Below, piece by piece: positions 13,301 to 25,300 of a stretch of 64,000 nt of DNA. The translations under genes were made by a program, and so were the position numbers. The stretch spans positions 206,001 through 270,000 of the forward strand of contig SMMW01000643.1 in assembly GCA_004794655.1 (NCBI GenBank). The letters run 5' to 3'. The notes below the pieces were generated by a model. It did not search any database. It was not told the origin of the DNA and saw nothing but the letters and a program-made list of their open reading frames with translations. Within the stretch, counting starts at the first letter, position 1. Every line of letters begins with the position of its first letter. This stretch comes from Marisa cornuarietis (taxonomy: Eukaryota; Mollusca; Gastropoda; Architaenioglossa; Ampullariidae).

Positions 13301-16300
13301 AACTCGCGGTCCATGCTTTCTAAGAAATACATTTGACACATCAACAACATATTATGTTCTACCCCCATCCCCACTCTACCTCCTTATCCGCTACATTCCT
13401 CCCTCCCCTGAAAAAAAGAAAAGAAAATCACCTGTAGATTTTCTTTCTTTTCGCCTTAGATCTATGGAAGGGACTGGTCCAGTTTGGCTCTAGACAGACA
13501 ATCCACAAGTCGGTTGCTTGTCCCTTTGATAGTTTCTACACTAAACTGGAATTCTTGTAATGCTAAGGTCCATCGCATAATTCTCGAATTTTGGTAAGTG
13601 GTTGATTTCAGAAAAATGAGGGGTTTATGGTCCGTTTGTAGGGTAAATGGCCTTCCATACAGGTATCGTGAGAATTTAAGAATTCCCCAGACAATGGCGA
13701 GGCACTCTCGCTCTATTGTGCTATACCTGGTTTCTATATCTGTTAACTTTCGGCTGACATAGGCAGCCGGAAAGAGTTGGTCTCCATGTCCCTGCAACAG
13801 TACCGCTCCTAATCCGATTGCGCTCGCGTCTGTTTGTACCACGAATGGTTTTTCGAAGTAGAGCTAATATCGGCTGGGAAGACAAAACTCTTTGTATGTC
13901 TATTAGTGCTTGCGCACATTCAACTGTCCATTGAATAATGATGAAATATACTGATGAAATTGTCATTATTAGCCATAACTGCAAAAAACGTTTGATGCTT
14001 AATTGTTATTGCAGTGAGTATGGATCCTTACACTTAGCATCACTTATCTGTGAACTGAGTGGGTCTGGTTTGATTTACAGTATGACAGCATCATTATAAT
14101 GATCACTATGTTCCAGCTCTTTTTGACATGAGCCGTGAGACAGACTCTGGGCTGACACTCTACAGCCGCAAAGTTATGATAATGGCAAAAGCCAACAATA
14201 TTTTGCCCAAGTGGATGCGTTTCATTAGAGGTGTGTGTTATTGCTTGTTATGTATAGGTTCATATACTGCTATTGTTAACAATACTTTACCCAATTTTAT
14301 TAAAATATTACTAGCATTGAAAATATGACTTATGCATAGACAAATTAACACTTTGTTTAAAAAAAAATCCGGACCTATTTAATGAACCAGTACATTGATG
14401 CCAATGCATGCCAGGCTGTTAATTCTTATAAAAGTTTCAAGGATAAATTTTGGACTCAATTTGATTAGCAATTAACAGTGTCATTTTCTAACAGCAGCTG
14501 ATGAAAACATTGGGCTGTAGACAAAAAGCCGAGTGCCTAAGCTCTTATCATCATGAACTAGCTAGTTGTATGTATCTGACCATACTGATAAGCTCTTTGT
14601 ATCAGGTTGAACTAGTCATTTATATGTATCTAAACATACTGATAACCTCTGTCAATATGCTGGACTAGCACCAAAGTGACCTGTAGCCATAGCTCCTTGC
14701 AATTGCTTTGTTGATTTTCAATGCCTTTGGTATTTTATTGTTTTACTGATTTGTAGGTTTATGTGATTCCAGTAATGAGTTGGTTCCATGTGTATATTCA
14801 GGTGTGGTAGACAGTGAGGACATTCCTCTTAACTTGAGCCGAGAGCTTCTGCAGGACAGTGCACTTATCAGGTGAGATACTTGCATGAGCTTTCTGCTAC
14901 TTGAATTCTGATCATAACATGCTAGAACATAAAGACAGTGTTGGCATGGTTGTGCTACAATGGTAGAGGTCAGATGGCCAGGATTTGAGGAGGCAGCATC
15001 TGACGAGGGCCATAGGTTCTTGTACAGTGGGGAGGATGCCAGGCTAGGTCATGAGCTTCTTTGTACATACAGATGTGCATAAAGCCGTCATCAGCTTTAT
15101 ATCCATATCTGACAGAGTAATCTCTATTTGAAGCTCTGCCAGGCCTCACAATGTCACCATTGTCCAAGTGTATGCTCTTAGCTCCACACATAAAAACAGT
15201 GAAGTGGAGGTTATACAAACAGAAAGGGTTACTTTCTAGTTGTGCTCAGTAGCTAGAACACAACAATCAGTCCAGATGCTTACCAGCAATTTGTAGTAAT
15301 GGAGGAGAAATTTTAAGTAAAACCAACAATGGCCGCCTAAAATTTCTTGAATTTTCACAGTGACAGACTCATTATGGCCAATATTCTCCATCTCCACAAG
15401 GTATCAGCAAAGGCAACTTGTTAAGCTCCAGGTGATTGTGTTCATAACCAAACCAACTAGATCATGCTATACGGCATATCAAATCCAGCATGAATAAGGT
15501 CCAAACAAAGTCATATCCAACATTGAATTTCAAGACAAAATGCCACTCAACCAACCCTTCAACTCACTTTGACTTGGAGAAGGTGTGATTTCTCACTGCT
15601 GTGGAAATCTTTAAGGCAAAAGTTGAAGGTCAATTCACATTTAGAACATGGTGGGCAGGGATATAGACATCCTCGCTGGAAACATCAGTAAGGTGTTACG
15701 CCATACAGCACACAAACACACAAAAAGACATCTACACAGACACACATGCACACAGAGTAGGTGTGAAGAGTGAAAAGAGAAAGCCACCGGCTACTTAAAG
15801 TATTCCCAGAGAAAGAGGGGTCTTAAGGCCAAACTTGAAAGCATCAAAGGTGGTGCTTGTGCAGAGTGATGATGCCAAAGCATTTCAGATGCTGGGGTCA
15901 GAGAAAGGAAAAAATAACAGCCAACTTATCCCATCTGATATGTGGCACAAGCAGATCAGAGACACAACACTGATAAAGTGTTAATAATTCAAATATACTG
16001 GGACAAGATTGTGGAGACAACAGTAGGAGAGGGAAGCCTGCTTGTAGTCAATGCGGGCATGGATACAATTGGACAGGCAACTAGTGCAGCTAATGCAGGA
16101 ATGGCGTCACATGATCAGATTTGTGCTTACATAAAGGGCTCATGTTCCAATGTTTCTAAAGTTTGCATGTGCAAAATTTTACTTGCAATGTAGCTCTACA
16201 GCGCTGTTTTCCTCACATAGCAAGGCCACTCCCAATTGTCTTGCAAGGTGACATCACCCATGCAGAGGATTATGGGTAGTAGGGAAGCGAATAGCTGAGT

Positions 16301-19300
16301 GGTTAGAGCGCTGGCGTCTGAAGTGAGAGTGCATTGGTTCAATGCCCAGTTAGCGCAGCAAACTTCCCCCAGTAAACCCAGCTGGCAGGAATAGGTACCT
16401 GACTCCATAGAGGACTGGGAAAGGTAAGGCAGCGAGGGAGAGATGGGCACCGCTCTTATGTAAAGCTGGCCCCGAGAAAAGTGAGGTCACTAACACCTCC
16501 CCCCCCCACCCCCCAACAAAATAAAAAGGTTAGGGGATGACCTTTAATATATACACAACATTGATGAGAAGATACTTTCGGTAACCCTTGCAGCTACCTT
16601 AGTCATATAACTCGAGGAAGCAGAAAGCAAGATGTATGTTGCTCAGCTAAACATACAAGGGAAATTCTCCAACAGTAATATTAACATGAAAAATTTCTCC
16701 TCAGACCACATCACCTTTTTTCAACATAAATTGGAGTTGAAAGGGAGTCTACTCTATTTAAGCATTCTGATTGGTTGGAGCCATGCAGTGTAAGTCATGC
16801 CTTGCAAGAAATAGACCCAAGTTCTATTCTTGCAAACCTTGCTTCAAAGCCCCTTGCGACACTTGTGCAAATCTTGCAAGGCCTTTTGCAAGACTTGCAA
16901 ACCCCACAAAGTGTGATTTATTGCAGCATGAGAATAGCCCCTAAGACAGTGCAGGCAGCAAACTTTGGGGTTCTTTGAAGCTTGTCAGGCTGTTGGGAAC
17001 CTCAACAAACAGGAAGATGGAATAGTCCAGATGGGACATCACAAATGCAGTCGTAAGTTTCTTGGCAGACAAAATCTGTTAATAAAGGTCTTAAATGGCT
17101 AATTCTGCGAAGCTCTAGACAAACTTACCTACAGACTGCATTTATATAGTTCTCTAGTGAGATTGGTGTGTCGGTGATCACACCAAGATTTCCAACCATC
17201 TGTGAGAATGGGATATGCATCAGCCAGTCATCCCTTGACTGGTACCTGTGGCTGGCTGGGATGAGGGGGGGGGGAGCACAAGGATAGATCTGGCAGCTGA
17301 CAAGGCCCACCACTCATGCTTGTTTTGGGCAGTAGTGAGCGGGACAGCCAGTTCATTCTTTGATGTTCATAGGCCAGTTTCTTACTCTGGCTATCACAGC
17401 GTTGACCACTATCCAAGATACCTTGAAGGACAATCTTCAACAAGGTATCGTGCCAGGTCATATGACCAAACTGAACCAGCTTACGTCACTTAGCTGTTAC
17501 AAGTACCGGTTCCTGATGTCCTATGAGTGTGGCAACCATGCTTCATATAAAATCATTGGTTTTTATGTTCTTTGTATGAGATCTGGAGCATTTGCCCCAG
17601 GCAGTTGTTCTCAGATGCCTGGATTTGCCTTTACATATTGGCAAGTAGAGTCCACATTTCACACAGGTTTCACATGTGAAGCAGGATCAGTACTATGAGG
17701 AATTTGTACTTTGTACTTTATAGTAAACCTGGCTGTGCCAGACCCTGTCCATTGCCACTGTTGCTGTTATGATCCTGATCAATGCATCTGTGCCAGACCC
17801 TGTCCATTCTAGCCATTTCCACTGTTGCTGTTGTAATCCTGATGCAGGTATCTGTCCTGGAGCTGCTGTTCTTGGAAACAGTGGCTCCCAAGTACTTTCT
17901 CCTTGAGCTGTACCCAATTATTGTAGATCTCTGATTTGCCATTGACCATGACTGTACTCTTATCAGTGCTGCTCTCCATGTACATTGAAAGTCTTTTATC
18001 TTTTTCCTTTGTGTGGTGGTTCCACTCTCTGTCTGTCAATGATAAGAACAGTTTGAACAGCATTGTGAGTATATTTTCTAACATAATTGTTGTCAGACAG
18101 AGGGATTTAGCTTCCCTTTGTAATCAGCAAATTGTTTGAAAGATGTCCTAGATTTTATCCATACCAGAACATGTACTACCAGGTGAATTTGTTATATTGA
18201 GCTCAGGTAAATGGTATGCTATATCAATCAATCAATCAATCCTCTTCGTGCTAGTTGCACATAAGGCCTCAACCAGAGCCCGCCACTGATGTTGATCGGC
18301 TGAAACTTGCTCCAGGCGACCCCATGTCCAACCCTTTCCTTTCATCTCCTTTTCCACTGTTTTTCTCGGTATGCTATATATTCTAACGTAATTGGTGTCA
18401 GACAGAGGGATTTAGCTTCCCTATTTAATCAGCAAATTGTTAGAAAGATGTCCTAGATTTTATCAATACCAGAACATGTACTACCAGATGAATTTGTTAT
18501 ATTGAGCTCAGGTAAATGGTATGCTACGCCTGTAAGCAGATTGGCAGGTTCTTGAAATCATTTGTTCCCTCAGCAGTCCAGCTGCTCAACCACAGATGAA
18601 TCATCAGTTGTGTGTGTGTATGTGTGTGATGATAATGTAAGTGTGTCTTAAGAATAGTTGAGATGTAAGATTGTTTTTAAGTTTTCTATAATGCACAACC
18701 CTATCCTTATCTTGTCCTCATCTTTATTCTGCAGCAAGCACTTTTTTATTTTTTTCTCTGAGTACACTTCCCAAGTATTATTGCGTATTGGGATTAATAA
18801 AGTTGGTCATTGTCATCGATCACTCATTAAGTTTTTATACAGGGTTTCGATGACATGCATATATCTTTATTTTCATAGGTTTAAGCAGATACAAGGATAA
18901 CTAATAGAGTGTATAATTTCAGCTTGTGTATTGATGGTAGGCAATTTTCTTAGTGTGTGCTCAAGGCAGAAAAAACTTGGCGACACATTTGAAGACCTTC
19001 CAGCCTCATGTCATGCCTGCCTTGTGTATTGTGATGGTAGACAATTTTAATTAGTGTGTGCTTGACACAGAATAACATTGGAGATACATTTGAAGACCTA
19101 CCACCCTATTGTCATGCCTGCTTCTGACCCTCTCCCATTCCTATCAGCTTACAGTACTCATCAGTTCTGTTCTTTTTGTTCTTTTTAACAGAAAACTGCG
19201 TGAAGTTTTGACCAGTCGAGTTCTCAGGTTTTTTGCTGACCAGGCCAAAAAAGAGCCAGAAAAATACATGTCATTTTACGATGACTATGGTCTTTTTTTT

Positions 19301-22300
19301 AGAGAAGGCATTGTTACCACAGCAGACCAGAATCAACGGGTATGCACCTCAGTCATGGAATACATAATTTATACTTAGCAAGTAAATCTTTGACATTATT
19401 TCTATTACATTTTATAACCAGTGAATCTTTTGTAGTTGTCAGTAAAACCTTCCTATTAAGACTTGCTAAAAGTGCACCAAAATCAGGTCCTAACTGAGAG
19501 GGGTCTAAATCGGGAAATCTACCAGTCTGCTTTCATTCCTAAAATGCACCACCCACCATGTCTCCAGTGTACTTTAACCTCCAGATCCTTCATCATATTA
19601 TTATTATTAATGACAGTTTTGTGACAATTTACATCATAATGACATGTCATTGTTTCTTGTGACTGTGAGTAGGAAGCTATAGCAAAACTTTTGAGATTTG
19701 AATCCTCAAAATCCAGTCCTGGAGAACGTATCAGCCTGGATGATTATGCCAGCAGGATGAAAGCTGGAGAACGCAATATCTACTTTCTGGCAGCACCAAG
19801 GTCAGATATTTTCAAGTATCTTGTGGCGTTTTTTTTCCACTTGATTAGGGCTTATTTTCCTGTAGTACATTTACTCAGCCTGTAACCTTAATCATTAATG
19901 AGATGAATAAATCTGCTACCCATGTTTATGTATAATTCTCTTCCCTGAAACCAAGCAAAATTTAACAATGAAAGTCATAAGACAAGTAAAACAAATTACT
20001 TGTGACCAACACAAAGAAGAGGTGTGAGAGTTACACATTATTATTCTTACTTTTGTTATCTAGACAAATATGACATTCCAGAATTTTTTATTAAATGTAA
20101 TTTTTCTTGATTTCATACTATTAGATTAACAGACGCCATAAAAAGTCAAGATATTGCCCTTCATTTTTTCCCCTTTGCTCTCGCTCTCGCGCCCACTGTT
20201 GAATTAAATCAAACGTGGGCGTTGGTGGGTTGCTCCCATTTTCTTTCCCCAGGGGCTTCATTTTCTTTCTTATTTAAAACAAATAATTATTTTTGTAGTG
20301 ATATTTCCATGAGGTGCAGTATTTGGTCAGAGCAAAAAAATTGGACTTTTATGTTTGCTGGTTGTTTTTTTTTAAGTTATAGGGTGTTAGCTTAACAATG
20401 CATGCATGAACCCTCTTAGTACGACGGGCCACGATCGTGGCTTTGCTGAGCAGCATGGGCAAGACAATTTTCATTACTTTTATTGCAAAGTTCAAGTTTT
20501 CTCCTTTCCAAAAATGTATAGGTTTCTTGGTCTAATGTTTATCTCACAGTTAAAGCGTTCTTTCACTGTGGGCGTCTTGTACGAGCTTCACGATTTCAGC
20601 CTCAGTAACATGGAGACAGAGCGATTTCAATCAAAGAGATGTTCTTAGCCTCTATCACAGTTGCCTGCTTTTGCCAAAGTAGTAAATTTAGGTAGTGGGT
20701 AGAGGAAACAAAGCAAACCAATGAAAGCACATTGTGATTGCTTCGTGTGTAAAAGTCCTGCACGGTCTATCTGTGTCTGACTCTTCCACCGTTAGCTGTG
20801 CGCTGGCGGAGAGAACATTTGTCAGCTGCTACTATCAACATATTTCATCCGCACTAGACAAAAGGGGTAGAGCATCGTTTTCACTCATTTCAACCAATGA
20901 TGCACAGTAGCTTATCCACCAATACATACTTGTTGATCAGCTCAACTAGAAACGTAATTTAATAATTATATGGGCTTTTAATACATTGCAAACTTAAAAC
21001 AGCAAGGATTACCTTGGTGTGTTCTGCACGATATATTTTATGTACTTAAATGATATTTGAACAGGCTCGTCTAATGTCAAGAAAATTCTCTTTCGTGTGT
21101 GATTGTGTGTGGTGGGGGGAGGGTGTAGAAGAATCGTTCGTTGAAGTTGTAACAAAAACATTTCGTATTTATTGCTCTCTTATATATAAATATAGGGGAC
21201 CTGGCAAGCATATCAGTGAAATTTAAAGGCAATAGGCAAAACAGCAGTATGCACATTTCTGTTTCTTCAACGATTCGTTCCTGTAACAAAACAATATTAA
21301 ATGTGTAACAGGTTAATGACTATTTATCATTAATACATTCAATAATATATGCCTTGTTCCCTCCACCCTCTGTTATTTCAGAATAAACGCCTGACGCTGC
21401 AACTCGCCTCTTTTACATTACTTTTCTCCAAAGTCTGGCAAAAAAGTTTGAGCGGACACTGTAGGCAGTCGTTTTGCTCGTCGCGGTGATGTTTGTGTGT
21501 TCTCACTTTTATACCCACGATGTAATATTGGGATCTAGCTGATTAAACACAGGACATTTATGTAAAAATCCTAATACGAAATGTTGGCCACATATTATTA
21601 AGTTTGTTGTCAGCACGAAGTTCTTTCTTTGTATCGCTTTCAACATAACCACAATTTTCGTCTCACGAGTTTTTAGACAATTACCATGTGGAACACAGAT
21701 AATATTACCTTTTTTCCTGCCCTTCTAAAATTTACTGTTGCGGCAGTCTTACAAGACAGTAGTGATCTTTTGCACCCTTTCTCTTTATGCTCATGTGTCT
21801 TGGTAAAAGAAGCTGAAAGACTCAACCCCAGGTCTTGAACCACCGACCAGCGCGTACTGTACATGCGCTGAATAATTGACGAAATACCATGATTATTTGT
21901 AATATTATATTGTTATGTTGTGCTAAGAGGATTAAGAACAGAAAAACTACAACTTTGAGCATTTTGATTATACCCCTTCACAGCCGGCATCTAGCAGAGA
22001 CATCACCCTACTATGAGGCGTTGCGCAAACGTGACATTGAAGTCCTCTTTCTATATGAGGCATACGATGAACTGGTGCTGATGAACCTGGCTCAGTATGA
22101 TCGAAAAAACCTACGCTCCATTGAAAACGAACTGCATGAAGATAAAGAAAACACAGACACCATAGATACTTCAGGTGACATTTCCGTTTTAATAAAATGT
22201 TGGACATCTGTGGAGCATTTTTTATTATTATTTCAGTAAATCACGTTCTCACATTTGTGTCCTCATAATACAGAGTTATTTTCTGAATTAGTTAACCCCT

Positions 22301-25300
22301 TTTGTAAATGCCATGGTTTGCCTCTGTGACTGTGACTTAGCTGACTTGATGCCTTGACTGCTATTTGTAGACCTTCATAGTCTCAGTAAGGAGGATGCTG
22401 AATCCTTGAAGGACTGGCTGAAGGGTGTGCTGCTGAACCGAGTCAACAACATCAAGGTTAGTGTCAGGCCTGGTGTGAGGCCAATGAAATCATTTGGTAT
22501 AGCCCTGCCTGGCAGCTGCAGGTGGGACTCAAAATTCTATAATTCTCTAAGTTTTTTTTTCATAGCAGCATAAATTTACATTAAGTGAATCATGATGATA
22601 ATGTAAATTTTTAAGGACAAACAAGGATTGTCAATTAGGGATGGAAAGGCTACAATACAAGTAAATGCCAGGGCAGACGTGCTTGTCTTCGGCTACTCAC
22701 AGCCCATCAGCCTTTACTGTGATCACTCAAAGGACAGTCAGTCCCAGACAGGCTAGAGGTGTAAACATTGCACAATTGTTAACACATTGAGGCAGAACTA
22801 AGGCTTGACAAAACATAATGAGTCATGAAATACAAGCCTTGTTCATACACAACTGTAGCAAAACTAAGGCTTGACAAAACATTATGAGTCATGGAATACA
22901 GGCACTGCTCATACTGTAGTAAAACTAAGGCTCTACAAAACAATGAGTCACTGTTCGTCTTGAAAAAAGACCTTCATAACATCCATGCACAGTAAAGGGC
23001 AGGATATGAACTGTCGTAGCTACCATCCCATCAGACTACTCACTTGCCATGGCAAGCTTTTAGAGAGGGTAATAAATACAAGATTGTTATCCTTCCTCCA
23101 AGACCACAACCTTCTGTCTGCCACGTAGACTGGATACAGGAAAAATAGAAATACATAAGACCACAACAACTTTGTCTCACATAGACTAGATGCAGGAAAA
23201 ATACAGGTACATAAGACCAGGTGGCACTCTTCCTCCAAGAGATCGAAAATGCTTCTTTTACTGTTGTTTTTGAAAGCAAAGCATGCATATTCCTAAAATA
23301 AAATTATCCCATGAAGAGAACCTAAAAAACGCCTTTTAGCATTGGGTCCAGAAATTTAAATTTATATGCTAGTAGAATAAAGTCAATTGCATCATGTTGG
23401 CAATACCTTGCTAATTATATCACTGGTTATTTTAGTTATAAAGGTGTTTATTCTGAGTAAAAGTGTTGATTCTCATGTTTTTAGAGTGGACAGTTGAAGC
23501 ATACAGTCCAAGCATCTTGGACAAACTGTGCATGTTTCTGTGATTTTTAGTGTGTTATGTATTGTCTACCATTATATGACACCATATACATCATATTTGC
23601 AGCAAAACATTATTTTGACAGTATTACTGTCTGATAAAAACAACAACCTGCAATGGCATTCTTTACATGTTCAGATGACCAGACGACTAGAGAGTCATCC
23701 CTGTGTAATCACAGTGCAGGAAATGGGGGCAGCTCGGCACTTCTTGCGCACAACCCTAGCAGATAAAAGCCAGGAGGAAAGGCTGCGTCTCTTGCAGCCA
23801 ACACTGGAACTGAATCCAAGGTCAGTAAGACTTCAATGCTACAATATTATACAGGAAACTCAAAACAGATCACATCTCTCCCTAGCCCACTCCAAGGGCT
23901 CGCAGTATCTCAGTCAGTCAGTCAGTCAGTCAGTCATCCCTTGCCTGGCACCTGGCGTTTGGGGGAGCACATGGATAGACGCAGCGGCTGACAGGGGCCG
24001 TCACTCTTGTCTATTGTGGGCGATAGTCAGCAGGTCCTGTACAGGACGACCAGTCCAGTCTTTGACGTTCGTAAGTCAGTTCTTTCTCTGACCACCGCGG
24101 CGTCGGCCACCCTCCAAGGTGTCTTGAAGGATAGTCTTCGACAAGGTGTCGTGCCGGCTCACATGGCCAAAGAAGACCAGCTTACGTCACTTGACTGTTG
24201 ATAGTAGAGGTTCCTGGTGTCCTGCAAGTGTGGCCATCTTGTTTCTTACAAAGTCGTTGGTTTTTTTGTACTTTGTATGAGATCCAGAGCAGCCTCCTCA
24301 GGCACTTGTTCTCGAATGCCTGGAATCTCTTTTCCGTTTTGGTGAGCAAAGTCCATGCCTCGCATCTGTAGTGCCGCCATTGCTGCTGCTCCTGTTGCGA
24401 TCCTGATGCGGATATCTTGCGTGGAGCTGCCGTCCTTGGAGAGGGTGGCTCCCAAGTATTTGAACCTGCTGACCTCTTCAGGCCGTATCCCGTTCATAAA
24501 GATCTCTGCTTTGCCGATGCCATTGATCATAGCTTTGCTCTTTCTCAGTATCTAAATGCCTCCTATAAAAAACGGAGAAATCAGTCTTCACTCGTTTGTC
24601 TGCCAGATCACATCAAGATGGGCAAAATCAACATCACCTTTGTGCCATCCGTCAGGAATCTGCAGACATGACTCTTGATAAACAAGTTACAGCTGTCTTT
24701 TAGTCTGCTTATTATGAGCTCCATAAGATCAGCGCCATCCGTCACATTCTCTCTACACTCGCTAGCAACACTCTTGTCCGTGTGTTTGTTCTTTCTCGGC
24801 TTGATTACTGCAACTCCTTACTTGCTGGCTGCCCTGAATACCTTCTTCACAAACTCCAAAAAGTACAGAACTCTGCTGCACGTCTGGTGCTTAGAGCCAC
24901 GAAACGGGACCATGTCACTCCTCTCCTTTGTTTTCTACACTGGCTACCCATCTGTTCTCGCATTCAGTACAAACTGTCGGTGCTGTGTTTTAATTTCTAT
25001 TTCTCTGAACTTCTCATCCCGTACATCCCGGCCAGACAACTACTCTCCTCGTCTGATGACCATATCCTAACTGTTCCTGTCACCAGAAATACAACATATG
25101 GTCACAGGATTTTTGGTTACTGTGCAGCGAAACAATGGAACTCTCTCCCTTTCCATAGCCCCACCTACCCAGAATTGAATCCTTGAAATCTGCACCGAAA
25201 ACTCACCTCTTCCTTAAGTATTACTCCTAACACAGTCCCCACAATGCTCGTCCTTTTTCACACCCTTCCTCCCTTTTCCGCTTATTGCTACTTCCTTGCT

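Larger units (their letters stand above)
12168..13935 (-). mobile_element. Ty3/gypsy-type LTR retrotransposon remnant (RT tail, RNase H, PPT, 3' LTR)
   Basis: Read on the - strand, the remnant opens with the end of a reverse transcriptase ([13 protein letters not shown] at about 13930-13890), enters RNase H after a frameshift near 13860, and stops at 13462. A polypurine tract, GGGGAGGGAGGAA, follows at about 13396-13408, then an LTR-like segment from 13395 to 12168 that begins TGTAGCGG and ends TGACA. There is no integrase between RNase H and the LTR. The 5' part is missing and breaks off near 13935. Confidence 0.75.
14872..19191. other. TRAP1 intron with several transposon fragments
   Basis: This 4.3-kb intron carries a dispersed repeat (about 15690-15920), a tRNA-derived SINE (16275-16500), a LINE fragment (17225-17990), a split duplication (18073-18526) and a two-copy tandem repeat (18922-19122). 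The intervals 14872-15690 and 16510-17220 show nothing recognisable. Confidence 0.7.

Noticed and set aside
16275..16350. A tRNA gene
   Set aside because: A and B boxes are present but the acceptor stem does not pair and a conserved SINE body follows.
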